Origin: Diphasiastrum complanatum
Taxonomy: Eukaryota > Streptophyta > Lycopodiopsida > Lycopodiales > Lycopodiaceae
Assembly (NCBI GenBank): GCA_029204225.1
Contig: CM055113.1
Location: 25,354,930 to 25,418,929, forward strand
DNA: 64,000 bases
Direction: 5' to 3'
Below are positions 1-12,305 of this stretch, piece by piece (the stretch's first letter is position 1; every line of letters begins with the position of its first letter). The notes under the pieces are model-generated. The model worked only from the letters and a program-made list of their open reading frames with translations. It did not search any database and was not told the DNA's origin. A program made the position numbers and the translations under genes.

Positions 1-761
1 TCCCAACCAACCCAAAAGCCAACTCAAAATCCATTCCCAAAAGGTAACCCAAAGACAAAGACAAGCCACACATGAAACCCAAGGCATAGTGGTCACCAAA
101 CTGACCAATCGGCATAGCGAGCCCCATGTCGATGACAGGGACCTTTAGGTGCCAGCGACGCAAAAAGGTTGTAGTAAGGGTCCTTCCACTTGGACCAGTC
201 CCGGAGGCGAAACCGAAATGGTAATCATCCCCAGGATCAGGTTTATTATATTTGGAAGAGGTTACATTCATACATAGACTGACCGGTCTCGGGGCCACCA
301 ACACGTGCTGGGCATTGTGCCTGGCTCGTGCTGGTAGAGAGAGCTGAGACCTGGCGACTAGATTCCTGGCACTAGTTGAGCTGCCCAAGTTTCTGTCTGC
401 CGGACTCCCTCTATAGTTCTGTTGTGATTCGACGCACCCCTTCTGTTCTGAAACATAGTGCTTTCTGGTAAAGCACGCTTTTTGGGACTTAGTTTTTATT
501 TTGCTGATTAAGCCTGGCAGAATCAGTCTGGCTCCCGGACATGGCTCCCGGGAGCCGTCCCGGCGGCTGAATCAACTTGCTTTCCTGATTAGGCCATGAC
601 TCAAGCTCCAGAGCGAGCTCATGACTTGTGACTACTTGACTGGCTCACCACAGGTCGGAGGCTCAGTCCTTGACGTTCTAACTTGTTCTGGGACCTTAGA
701 GAGTGTCACCCCTTTGAGTCTTACAGGGCACGCTGGGTGCACCCGAGTCAGCTTTACAACA
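1..761 (-). repeat. Divergent LTR related to the GGCGCC family (partial)
   Basis: This stretch shares landmarks with the 1.2-kb LTRs further in, but at much lower identity. It has the same outer end (TGTTGTAAAGC on the minus strand, ending at 761), a CTATAG promoter-like block near 410, a 'GGTAAAGCACG' block near 470 and a 'GAGGTTACATT' block near 260. It abuts family internal sequence at 762 (GACACTCAGG). I infer an LTR of a sister subfamily that inserted into, or recombined with, the internal region of the array. It runs off the window, so neither its other end nor a target duplication can be seen. Short ORFs here are not convincing genes. Confidence 0.55.
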
Positions 762-1378
762 GACACTCAGGCAAGTTTACTAACAAGTAACAAATACAAG
801 GTCCCCCTTTGAGATGGTCCTACCAACGGACCTTTGCCTGGCCGCGCCCATACAAATCAATCACAGAATCAGCCCACATAGGACACCCCTCCAACTATCC
901 ATGCTTTCACCATTAAGCAGCGCATTGCCTCAGTCACGCCCCACCACTTTTTGGTCGATAGCCCTTATAGCTAAACGATCGGTAGCTATCCTGCACCGAC
1001 AGCTAACCACCTGTGCTTTACACCCGAATTCGAGCAGCATCTCTATATCAATGGTTAACCCGTACAGTTCGAATATGTCCCCCCGCACCCCACAAGGCAC
1101 AGACCGTGCTTACACCAACCTAATGGCAGCACACTACCTCATCTGTCCTACGTGCAGACATCGCCAGGCCCGAACGGCCAGAACTGATCATGCTTACACC
1201 TCAAGGGCAGCACCTTGACTAATCAAGTCCCCCATTCTGCCAACCACCTCGACTGTGGACACACCCGTGCTTACACTGTGGGGAGCACCTTGCACAACAG
1301 TTGTCATGATGAACCCCAAATCGTGGCCATTTCTGTGAGATCCGCATAGCTGACCAGCCAGTCAACTCTGATATCACA
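762..1378 (-). mobile_element. Internal leader of GGCGCC-family retroelement (partial)
   Basis: Non-coding leader next to the LTR at 1379. A degenerate primer site complementary to initiator-Met tRNA lies at 1365-1376 (two mismatches to the reverse complement of TGGTATCAGAGC), two bases from the LTR end. The leader carries repeated GTGCT...AGCAC inverted repeats, also seen at 4430-4830, 59160-59560 and 62550-62940. ORFs crossing it are antisense to the element and look fortuitous. Confidence 0.75.
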
Positions 1379-2572
1379 TGTAGCGCAGGCATCCCAAAGG
1401 GAACCGAGAACCACGACTTAGCTTCCTAGCCTACAACTCTTGCCATCCAAACCCACTTGATATACAAGCAGCCAACTCACCAACAACGATCACACTCAAC
1501 CAACTTGAAGTTCTGAAAACCAACATTCAGATCCAACCTGGCGCCATGCCAGATCGGGGGTCCCGATGTGGGTGACTTCCCTCCAAGCAAGCCACCCGAC
1601 ATACATCAAACTTAACTAACTCGAAGCTTCGTTACAAACGAGTAACATCTATTCCAAGCAAGCGGTCTGACTTACATCATACTTAACCAACTGAAAGCTT
1701 CGTCACAAGCGCTGGAAGCCAACCTGCGCCACCCAAGACTGGACAACCATAAACAGGTAACTTCCGCCTAAGCAAGCCATCCAACTCAGCCGACAGGTTA
1801 GAGCCCAAGAGCTTAACCCATTCACGTTCATGCAAGGAACACTCACAACCACAAGCCACGACATATATGGAGACAACCAGTTCTTGGACCAAATCATCCC
1901 AATAGCATATCGCTAGCACCACGGACGGAATGGTCCCAACGACATACCGCTGGCATCTCAGGATACAACCCTCAGCTATGTGCCAACTTAAAAATTTTGA
2001 AGCGGCCTTACAATTGGCGCTTTTACCGAACACTGAAACCCAGAAGGTAATCAGAGTCAGTTTGAGGAAAATCCTACTTTATTGATAAATCTGAGAAGGT
2101 TACATTTCAAGTGTGTGACCGACCCTAGTCTCCGGGGAGCTGGCATGCCAAGGCGAGTGCCAAGACAACATTCCAGCAAGGGAGGCTGAGACTTGGTTGC
2201 AGCTCGTCCTGACTCGCAACCCGCACTCCCCTATAGTATTGGTGGGATTCGGCACCCCCTCTCATACCAAGCACTCTACCCAGGCTGGTAAAGCGCGTTT
2301 TTTCTCTCTCTAGAAAGTCATTTTCTCACTCTAGATTTTATTGATCCCCAGGCTTCCTTTAATCATGCCTAGATCGTGTGAGGTGATTGCGCATCGATCT
2401 GAGCTCTCTGGACCTCGCTAGAATCGATCAAAGATTTTCAGCCATAGGAACTTGGCGCCGGCTGGATTCTGGTCACAGTGGCGCTGGGAGCAGCAAGGGC
2501 GATGCTGGCGCTGGGGACAATGCTGGCGCCTGTGACGCCAGAAGTAAAGCTTGTAAAGGCAGCTTTACAACA
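1379..2572 (-). repeat. GGCGCC-family LTR, array copy A (1194 bp)
   Basis: On the minus strand it begins TGTTGTAAAG (at 2572) and ends CTACA (at 1379), the TG...CA form of an LTR. A polypurine tract (reverse complement of AAAGGTGGGGTGGA) abuts one side at 2573-2586 and a primer site the other (1365-1376). It therefore serves as 3' LTR of one unit and 5' LTR of the next. It contains AATAAA-type signals, a CTATAGT block near 2232 and GGCGCC-rich sequence near 2450-2545. The corresponding LTR in the right arm is 61388-62462. Confidence 0.85.
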
Positions 2573-4911
2573 TCCACCCCACCTTTATAAAATCTGATGT
2601 CCTCATCAGATGTCAGATTAAAATAAAGGTGTCTCCCAATTAAAATAATTGTACATTTAAGCTACTTGGCATAGTACTCAATTTACTGGCCACCTTTTTA
2701 TTAACATTGAAGCTGGCACACCACAAGTCGGAGGCTCAACTCTTTGTATTGAAAAATTACTTAGCTTTTAAATATCACTTTGTCGGAGAAAAGCGTATGT
2801 TTTATATCGCTTTCGTTAAACCCGAGAACCTTATTAACTGTTGACAGAGGCCTTTCTATGAAATGTTCACCCTTGTCGCTTCTGACTTCTGACATTGGAA
2901 CACCTTTGAGATCCTGATTTGTCCTTGATGCACTTTCTGTTAAGCTCCCTGAGCTCCAGATTTAATCAATTCGGCACAGGTATCAGGGCTCCCTGAGCCA
3001 AAGGATTTATCGTTTGATTGCCCACTTTATGGTCCACTCCGTGCCTTGTTGCTTCTACACCTTGATTTCTCTCCTTGTCCCAGCCTGATCTTGATACTTT
3101 TTATTTTTGGCTCTTTGAGGTAGGCAAAGTTTGAGTACTCCGCAATGCACCTCTCACTTAGCTTGAAGTAGCTGTCTTTGAATCAATCCAAATGTAACCA
3201 TTGACTTCGTGGAGAGCCAAAGGGTCGCACCAGTTTGATCTGCATACGAACTTTATCTTCAAGTTTGTTTGAAGCACCATGTCCGTCCCGCAACACAAGA
3301 CTTTCACAATTCCATCACTGGTCAGTTGCCTCACAGTCAAAACAAGAAGTGTACATTGAGCTTGGCTTCAAGTAGGTCTCTTTGAATCAGACACATGCAC
3401 CCAAAGTTTGCACTAGTCCGATCTCAACACGAACTGTCCCTTAGCGTCCATTCGAAGTACCAAGTCTCTAATGCAAGACTCAACTTTCACAGTTCCTTCA
3501 TTGATCATCTGCCTTACACGTAACACAAGCTAAGTACTCATATGTTTTCTCATCAGTGTTGGTCCAGAGAAAGCCTATAACAAACTTTCCATTCCGCAAC
3601 AAAAACTTGTCAACTTATTAGGTCCAAAGTTTGCCAGTCTCCTTGTGTGAGTATGGCTAGGTCACCTTGGATTTGCCTCCGTTTTGATCGACTTTCATTC
3701 AAAATTTGGCCCAAGAGAGATGTGTGTGTGGTAGTTTCTCTCTTGCTTATAATATCAGCTGACCGAACTTAGAGTAGAGTTCTTCGGACAAAAAGCCTTT
3801 CCAATACTTTGCTTCCCATCTGCTAGGATTATGGCTCAATCCAACTTGTTGCCAATCCCTGAAGAGGATCCTAGTCTTTCCCCTTTTGAGGAAAAACCCA
3901 ACTGACATTGGATATCACCCATGCTCAGTGAGTTTCAGTTGAAGGTGGCCGTCCCAAAATGAAGACCAACTGCTCCATAGAACATCTCCCCTGAAATTGC
4001 CCTTTCCAACTTTTGACTTTCTGCTTGCCGTCGGTGGGCATTGTCACAAATGAAACTAACCCAAGAAACAGGCTAGCCATCCATCCTTTGCAAACATTGA
4101 GTCGTTTCGTTGCCGTTCACGTGCGAGTACTTGAACTACAAATCCGCCCCACAGATTTCATAGACCTCTTTGTTTGATCGTATCACCTTCAAAAGAAAGG
4201 TTCCTTCTCGATCCATCAGCTCCTTGTATCACAAGCAATCATGCAAACCAGGCAAAGCACGAGTACTAAGACTCACCATGAATACATACAAGCAAGACAC
4301 TCAGACATGTTTACTAACAAGTAATAAAGACAAGGTCCCCCTTTGAGATGGTCCTGCCAACGGACCTTTGCCTGGCCGCACCCATACAAATCGATCATAG
4401 AATCAACCCACATAGGACACCCTCCAACTATCCGTGCTTTCACCATTAAGCAGCACATTGCCTCAGTCATGCCCCACCACTTTTTGGTCGATAGACCTTA
4501 TAGTTAAACGATCGGCAGTTATCCCACACCGGCAGCTAACCACCCGTGCTTTACACCCGAATTGGAGCAGCATCTCTGTATCAATGGTTAACCCGTACAA
4601 TTTGAATATGTCGCCTCGCACCCCACAAGGCACCGACCGTGCTTACACCAACCTAATGGCAGCACACTGCCTCATCTGTCATACGTGCAGACAGTGCCAG
4701 GCCCGAACCGCGAGAACTGACCGTGCTTACACCTCAAGGGCAGCACCCTGACTCATCAAGTCCCCCGTTCTGTCGACCACCCTGACTGTGGACGCACCCA
4801 TGCTTACACTGTGGGCAGCACCTTGCACAACAGTTGTCTTGATGAATCCCAAACTGTGGCCATTTCCATGAGATCCGCATAGCTGATCGGCTAGTCGGCT
4901 TTGATACCACA
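2573..4911 (-). mobile_element. GGCGCC-family internal region, non-autonomous
   Basis: About 2.3 kb between two same-strand LTRs, with a polypurine tract at 2573-2586 and a primer site at 4898-4909 (one mismatch to the initiator-Met tRNA complement). No gag, protease, integrase or RT motif is visible in any frame, so this is a LARD-like element that would depend on enzymes from another element. On the minus strand, 3158-3520 translates as two adjacent related modules of about 45 residues (each with an RQ..(S/N)(D/E)G.VKV core), broken by stops. These may be the relic of a captured host gene. The copy at 59076-61387 is the inverted-arm partner. Confidence 0.8.
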
Positions 4912-6100
4912 TGTAGCACAAGCATCTCAAAAGGAGCCGGGAACCACGACTTAGCTTCCCAGCCGTTAACTCTTGCCATCCAAACTCACTTGACATACAA
5001 GCAGCCAACTCGCCAACAACGATCAGACTTAACCAACTTGAAGTTCCAAAAACCAACATTGAGATCCAACCTGGCACCATGCCAGATCAAGGGTCCCATT
5101 GTGGGTGACTTCCCTCCAAGCAAGTCGCCCGACATACATCAAACTTAGCCAACTCGAAGCTTTGTTACAAACAAGTAACATCCATTCCAAGCAAGCGGTC
5201 TGACTTACATCACACTTAATCAACTGAAAGCTTCGTCACGAGTGCTGGAAGCCAACTTGGTGCCACGCCAGACTGGACAGCCATAAATAGGTAACTTCCA
5301 CCCAAGCAAGCCATCCAACTCAGCCGACAGGTTACAGCCTCTTCACCAAGAGCTTAACCCATTCACGTTCATGCAAGGAACACTCAGAACCACAAGCCAT
5401 GATAGATATGGAGACAACCAGTTCCTGGACCAAATCGTCCAGACAACATACTGCTGGAGCCACGGACCGAATGGTCCCGACGGCATACCGCTGGCGTCCC
5501 AGGATACGACCCTCAGCTATGTGCCAACTTAAAAATTTTGAAGCGGCCTTACAACTGGCGCTTTTACCGAACACTGAAACCTTGAAGGTAATCAGAGTCA
5601 ATTTGAGAAAATTCCCACTTTATTGATAAATCTGAGAAGGTTATATTTCAAGTGTGTGACCGACCCTAGTCTCCGGGGAGCTGGCATGCCAAGGCGAGTG
5701 CCAAGACAACATTCCAGCAAGGGAGGCTAACACTTGGTTGGAGCACGCCCTGAGTTGCAACCCGCACTCCCCTATAGGATTGGTGGGATTCAGCACCCCT
5801 CCTCATACCAAGCACTCTACCCAGGCTGGTAAAGCATGTTTTCCGTCATTTTCTCTCTCTAGATTTTATTGATCCCCAAGCTTCCTTTAATCATGCCTAG
5901 ATTGTGTGAGGTGATTGCGCATCGATCTGAGCTCTCTGGACTTCGCTAGAACCGATCAAAGGTTTTCAGCAATAGGAACTTGGCGCCGGCTGGATTCTGG
6001 TCATAGTGGCGCCGAGAGCAGTAGGGGTGCTGCTGGCGCCGAGGACAATGCTGATGCTAGTGGCGCCAAAAGTAAAGCTTGTAAAGGTAGCTTTATAACA
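4912..6100 (-). repeat. GGCGCC-family LTR, array copy B (1189 bp)
   Basis: 5' LTR of the unit to its left. TG...CA ends are at 6100 and 4912 on the minus strand, and the primer site is two bases beyond. Its outer flank (6101 onward, TGTATACTATATT) is Harbinger-relic sequence. The same LTR/flank junction recurs at 41988/41989 and 57875/57876, so the insertion predates the duplications in this window. Confidence 0.85.
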
Positions 6101-7135
6101 TGTATACTATATTAAATGTAGGAATCAATATGTGAACAAGTCAAGCTACATTGTCGACATCAAATAGAACATATGTTGAATGAGCAAACTAATAAAACTA
6201 CTATTTAACCTGCCATCTGGACATGATATTCACCTTATTCAGATCGTTGATTGGGAATATGCCTCCTAGCATACAAGACGGCTGCTAGTTTGTCTCGTCG
6301 TTGTATCCCAGCTGATGTTGGTCTATCTGTGCTCACTCGAATGAAGCTTTCCTCATCTAAAATTTCACTCTCAGAAGAACTATCTTCAGTGTGGTCAATA
6401 TCCTGCATGTGCTCCTCATCATGTTGTACTTGAAAAACCTCTCCGTTGGTAATTCGCAATCTTTGGACTTCATGCAATGCTTCAGAGCTAAAGTTTATGG
6501 CCTCCCTTTGTTGGACATTGCCATGGTTTGTAGACATGTTCATCAACCTCAACTCAGCCTCAGCCTCAGCCACCCATGTCTCATCAAAACTATCTTTGTG
6601 TATGATACATAGATTATGTAGGACGAGGCAGGTTGCAACCATATCGGGGACATATTGCAGCTTCATGTCATTTTGCTAGAGCAAAATTCTCCACCTGGAC
6701 TTTCAACATACCAAATGCTCGCTCAACTGCCATTCTAGTGCTTGATTATGGATAATTCGAATTGTACTCAACAATAGACAAACCGTCCTTATGACCTTTA
6801 AATGGACTTAGCATCCAATCCCTTGGTGGGTAGGCTGCATTCCCAACCAAGCAACCCAACTGAACACCTCTGGCCAATTTTTGATTGCTTGAAGAAAGAC
6901 CAATCGTGCATACTACCTGCCCAACCAACATCAAAATCCAATACTAGACAACGTGTATTCACCACAATTTGCAAAAGAATTGAATGAAACCCTTTTCTAT
7001 TGTAATAGTCTTGTGGATTTTGTGTGGGGCCAATTATGGGGATATGGCTCCCATCTATTGCACCCACAACAAAATGAATACCCTTGATGGCTTCAAACTC
7101 TGATGGATACTGACTCATGCGATTTTTAGATGGCC
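6101..7135 (-). pseudogene. PIF/Harbinger transposase (DDE_Tnp_4-like), copy 1, broken
   Basis: Cut-and-paste DNA transposase relic; the family is a nuclear DDE endonuclease. The minus strand shows the AIDGSHIPI block (first catalytic Asp), GWAGSMHDW (second Asp region), a GNAAYPPRDW block and AVERAFG (catalytic Glu), then VPDMVAT..VLHNLC and an acidic Ser-rich C-terminus ending near 6235. Frames change near 6850 and at 6691-6705. A CAG-to-TAG stop follows (near 6677), so no functional protein is possible. The 5' part is missing: at about 7131-7136 the sequence passes into Copia-A. The equivalent intact junction lies inside copy 3 near 56935. Confidence 0.85.
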
Positions 7136-10100
7136 ATTATGTTTTGAGAGTAAAAGATATTCATAGAGAGCTTGCTTGCATTGGTGATTCCATCAATCAA
7201 AATGAGCTAGTTCAAGTCATTCACAATGAATTGAGAAGTGAATTTGATAACCTTGTCCAATCCTATGCCATTAAGGAGGAGCTACCAAGTTTGGAGGCTC
7301 TCCAAAGTGTGCTAATTTCAGAAGAATCAAGACAAGAATACAAACTCTTGAGGATGGACAAGCTTTCTAAGAAGATCAAGTGCTTTTATTGTGGCAAGAA
7401 AGGTCATTATGCCACCAATTGCTTCAAAAAGAAGAATCAACTCAAGCAAGCCAATATTACCAATGAGAAGGAAAACACTATTGCAAGTGATGGAGAGGGA
7501 TCTCTTATGGTCTCTAGTTTCTCATCTACTCCTTTCAAGAAGGACGGCCTATGGTATATTGATAGTGGAGCCTCTTCACATATGTGTAGCTCCAAGGACT
7601 CTTTCTCTTCTATTGCACCTTATGTTGGAGTTAAAAAATCAATATACATTGCAAATGATTTTGAATGTCCTATTGAAGGCATAGGGAACATTCCCTTGAA
7701 GCTTGCATCCTCTAAAGTTCTTTCTCTCTCTAGAGTTCTTTATGTACCTAAGCTTACCAAGAATCTTATTAGTGTTGGCCAATTGCTTGATAATGGCCTT
7801 GATGTAAAATTCAATGTTGATACTTGCACTATCAAGAAGAATGATGAGATACTTGCATTAGGATCTAGACTTGGTGGCATATATAAACTAGATCCAAATG
7901 AGTATGTGAATGCTTGTAATGTTGCTCTTGTGAACAAGCTATCTATGGAGGAATTATGGCATAGGAGATTGGGACATCCCAACTACAAATCCATGCTCTC
8001 TATAATCAAAGAAGCCAAAGCTATTGGCTTGCCAAAGTCACTCTCCAAGAAGATCAAGCCTTGTGAGTCTTGTGTTATTGCTAAATCTCACAAAAATCCA
8101 TTTACAAGATCTTACTATCAAAAGCAAGCATCCTTTGGAGTTAATCCACTCGGATGTGCATTTCTCATCAACTACAAACAAGGGAGGAGCCACTTGTTTT
8201 GTTACTTTCATTGATGATTACACAAGATTCACTTGGATATATCTTCTTGCTTCTAAATCTATGGTGTTTGATCATTTCTTTATTTTCAAAGCTTATGTAG
8301 AGAAGCAATTCTCATTCAAGATTAAAGCTCTTAGAAGTGATGGAGGTGGTGAATATATCTCCAATAAATTTCAAGTTTTTTGTGAGCTTGAAGGCATTAA
8401 AAGAGAGTTTACTTGTGCCTACTCTCCATCTCAAAATGGAGTGGCCGAGAGAAAGAATAGATCTCTATGTGAATGTGCAAAATCTATGAGAATTGAGGCA
8501 TTTTTGCCCAAAGATTTTTGGGGAGAAGCCATTAATTGTGCAAATTATCTTTGCAATACGCTCCCACATATAGCTCTTGGAGGAAAGTCACCATATGAAA
8601 TCTTATTTTTTAAGAAGCCTAAGGTTGATCACCTTAGAGTTTTTGGATGCTTATGCTTTGTCCACATTCCCTTGGAAACAAGGAAGAAGGAAGATCCTAG
8701 TGCATGCAAAGGGATCATGGTTGGATACTCATCCACCAAGAAGGCCTATAGAGTCTTTATACTCTCTACTTCTCAAGTTATTGAAAGTAGAGATGTTGTC
8801 TTTCATGAAGATCAACACTCATCATTTGAAGAGGCCGAGATCAAGAAATCTATGGATGCATCATCAATTATAGATTTTGAAGACAATCATGATGTGATGG
8901 GGTTGAGATTTGAAGAAGACTCTCCTCGGATTTTTTCACCAAGAAGATCCATGAGAGATAGATCCGAGCCTAAGAGGCTCTCATATGTTGACAAAGGCAA
9001 ACAAGTGGATCTTGATTCCACTAATTATGTTTTTTATGTCTCTCATGAAGAGCCAAAGAATGTACAAGAGGCACTCAACACCAAGGAGTGGTATGATGCC
9101 ATGAAGCAAGAGTATGATGTATTGATCACCAACAATACTTGGGAGCTTGTGGATCCTCCATCCAACAAGCATGTGATTGGTTGCAAGTGGGTATTTCAGA
9201 TCAAGTTCAATCATAATGGCACCATCAACAAGCATAAAGCAAGATTATGTGCCAAAGGATCTGCTCAAATCCATGGTCTTGATTATGAGGAGACCTTTGC
9301 ACCCGTTGCAAAGATGGTGACAATAAGAATTGTTATTTCTCTTGCTTCTTTTTTCAAGTGGAAGGTGTTCCAATTAGATGTATCCAATGCTTTTCTAAAT
9401 GGTTATCTTGAGGAGGAGATCTATATGGAACAACCTCAAGGATTCATCAAGGATAATTCCAAAGTGTGCTTGCTCTTCAAAAGTCTTTATGGACTCAAGC
9501 AAGCACCAAGATCATGGTATTCAAGACTTAACTATTTTCTTATCTCACTAGGATTTACTCTTAGTGACTATGATCCTTCCATGTATCTAAAGTTTGTTGA
9601 TAGCAATATTGTCATTCTTCTAATTTATGTTGATGACATTATTCTTTGTGGAAGTTGTATCAAGCTAGTTGATGAAACCAAGCTAGCACTTGGATGTGAG
9701 TTTAAAATGCAAGATCTAGAAGAGATGCATTACATCCTAGGCCTAGAAATTGATTTTTATGAAAATCATGTCTTTATATGCCAATCTAGATATGCTCACT
9801 CTATGTTGAAAAAATTCCATATGGAAAATTCTAAGAGCATAGATACTCCAATGGAGCAAATTGTAAAAGATCCTAATAAAGGTGATGAAAGATCCTTTGA
9901 GGACATCACACTTTTTAGGAGTCTTGTAGGCTCCTTGATTTGGCTTGCCATTACTAGGCCCGATCTAAGTTTTTGTGTGCACAAATTGAGTCAATTTATG
10001 CAAGATCCTAAGATCCATCATTGGAAGATGGCCAAGAGGATTCTAAGATATGTATCTTCATCTTGTGATTATGGTCTACTCTATAAAAGTGAAGATCTAT

Positions 10101-10591
10101 CCATTATTGGCTACTCGGATTCGGACTTTGCAAGTGACAAGATGGATCGAAAGTCTATTAGTGCATACACTATCTTTCTTGGAGGCAACCTAATATCTTG
10201 GCTTTCCAAAAAGCAAGATACTATATCTCTCTCTTCATGTGAGACCGAGTACAAATCACTCACTTCAACTACCAAAGAAGTGCTTTGGATCAAGAGGTTA
10301 TTAATGGAGCTAAAGTGCATCAAGGAGGATGATCTACCAATGATCAAGTGTGATAACATCTCGGCCCAAGCTCTTGCCAATAATCCCATATTTCATGGAA
10401 GAAGCAAGCACATAGAAGTGGCACACCATTTTGTGGGAGAAAAGCTTATTGGAGGAGAAATCTATTTCGAGCGTGTCAACTTGTCCTCTTGTATTGCCGA
10501 TCTACTCACTAAGCCTTTGAGCAAAAGTGCTTTCATCAAGCATAGATCTAATCTTGGAGTTATATCAAGATCAATGCTCAAATCTTCATAG
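7136..10591 (+). pseudogene. Copia-A gag-pol, left copy: 5'-truncated, one frameshift
   Basis: Ty1/copia polyprotein (Gag, protease, integrase, reverse transcriptase, RNase H) that would form virus-like particles and integrate cDNA. The reading starts mid-Gag at the Harbinger junction. Visible in order: a CCHC knuckle (CFYCGKKGHYATNC), protease DSGASSHM, integrase zinc motif (LWHRRLGH...C..C), integrase core with LRSDGGGEY and NGVAERKNR, RT with QLDVSNAFLNG and YVDD, and RNase H with SDSDFASD and SSCETEY, ending at 10591. Compared with the right-arm copy there is a 1-bp insertion at about 8114 that shifts frame between the integrase zinc and core domains. Downstream frames then run 800+ codons uninterrupted. 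The RT Asp lost in the right copy is kept here. Confidence 0.92.
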
Positions 10592-10601
10592 ATAATTTTT
10601 T

Positions 10602-10609
10602 AGGAGGAG
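10602..10609 (+). other. Copia-A polypurine tract
   Basis: AGGAGGAG immediately upstream of the LTR start TGTGAAG, the usual plus-strand priming site position. The right-arm equivalent is 51317-51324 on the minus strand. Confidence 0.8.
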
Positions 10610-11345
10610 TGTGAAGAATTGAAAAAGATTATCTATGTTAGATATAGGGGTCTTATGTTTTTTACATCAAGCATCTAGGTGTAGGATGTTGATAGGAATA
10701 AATTTGGCATAGATGGCAAAGTATGCATTTCCACTTGTAATGCCACTAATGAGCCAAAATAGAGTAAGAGGCTAAACATGTGCCAATTAGAGTGTAGACA
10801 AGTGTAAAGCTTTTGTTTGATGAATTCCAAGAGGTCCAATAGGATTTATAGGTGGAACCTTGTGAGGTCCAATAGGAAATTGAGGTGTGCTTGAATATAG
10901 TCCAATAGAATTAAGAGGTGCATGGATTAATGATCCAATAGGATCAAGAGGTGACAAAATATGGTCCAATCATAGTTAAGCATAGTGGTAGCAGGTGGAC
11001 CTACTAGTATCATTGTACTCCTCATTTTGAATCTAATTGATTTGGTGATTTCATGGATTTTGTGAGTTATTGGATTTCTAGCTTTCTCTCTCTACCCGAG
11101 AGCTCATGATGCATTTTCTCTCTCTACCCGAGGAAAGCAGTTGTTTTTACGTAGACTATTTTTTGAATACTTCCCACACGTGTGAGTGAGAGTTGGAAGT
11201 GATGGAATGCATGTAGTAGTGTGTTTTTGCCATAGGATCTAAGATTGATTTTGAATCTCAATCTAGTCTTGATCTTGGTACATCTACACACCTTAGGAGA
11301 TCACAAGTACATGTTGTGGACAATCCACACGTGTGAAATTCAAAA
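10610..11345 (+). repeat. Copia-A 3' LTR, left copy (736 bp)
   Basis: Begins TGTGAAGAATTG and ends in TTCAAAA, where the right-arm LTRs have TTCAACA, so the terminal CA has mutated. It shares diagnostic bases with the right-arm 3' LTR (50580-51316) rather than the 5' LTR, as expected if the whole element was duplicated. It contains several GTCCAATAG repeats and two 'CTCTCTCTCTACCCGAG' blocks. The matching 5' LTR is absent from this arm (2.1-kb deletion). Confidence 0.85.
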
Positions 11346-11748
11346 ATGAAGTTCGACAAAGCCTTGGACCCGTTCATGCATCCAGGTAGCTCTTTTAGAG
11401 TCTTTTCGACTGGGCATTGAGCAAAATATCTCCAACACTTTGGTATACAATCGTATCCTTTTGGAATGGCTAACAATTCTTACCTTGGAACAAGCCTCAG
11501 CCACATTTAGAAAAAGCCAACACAGCAACAAACATGTCATTTGTCTTCTCCTGGCAACATCCATTATTTTGGAGCTACATGGAACAACATACATCAATTC
11601 AGACATTGAATAGGTAAGCATTGTATGGAAACACTAGTAGTATAGCAGAATGGAAGCACAACCAATACCATTTTGCTAAATTATCTCTCTCTACTTGCAC
11701 ATGAGTTATGTTTCCAAGCACTAATGCACACACACACACGTAACACGT

Positions 11749-11794
<46 letters not shown>

Positions 11795-12305
11795 TGACTG
11801 AGAAATGGATGCTCAACCATCAAAAACACTTGTTCTACATAAATGTTTTCATTGGACTGGTTGTTACAGTTCATACCACTTAAAAAAGTGCATATCCAAC
11901 CTACCAAATTCTCTTTATCTACAACTCTTATATTGCAACAAAACCATCCAAACAACAATCAAGCATGCTGAAAACTCTCTATCTCTCTCATACAAGTTAC
12001 CAATGTATCTCTCCATATCATTCATATAAAGCACGATATGAAACACCAACAACTTGAATATAGAAAGATGTTAACAACGTCAACAATACCATGGCCATGT
12101 GAACTTTTCAATCACTTCATCTTCACTCTAACAATAGAGGATACACAAACAGTTTCCAAATAGTTCATACACTAATCCAGGCACAATAAAGCATGAATAT
12201 TTCTAAACCTGTTGCATAAAACTCCAACCAACTTTCTAACTACATCATGTCTACTCCATCAATGAGAACATAAATATAATTTATACCAAACAAACAAAAA
12301 ACTCT
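11346..12305 (-). repeat. Harbinger-associated flank, left arm (paired with 49500-50579)
   Basis: Reverse-complement paralogue of 49500-50579. Minus-strand 11470-11621 encodes an ARRRQ/LLLCW-like stretch, followed by a possible splice donor (GGTAAGAATTG reading), which could be the first exon of the Harbinger transposase. Its rest lies beyond Copia-A in the right arm. A (CT)n run sits at 11751-11788. Otherwise it is AT-rich with no intact gene. Confidence 0.5.
11751..11788. repeat. (CT)n microsatellite, about 38 bp
   Basis: Pure CT run. The right-arm counterpart at 50126-50181 is longer (about 56 bp). Confidence 0.95.

Noticed and set aside
814..1218. 134-codon ORF recurring at 4434-4751, 59287-59553 and 62746-63027
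   Set aside because: Antisense to the retroelement and recurs only because the leader is repeated. It shows frame breaks between copies and no domain.
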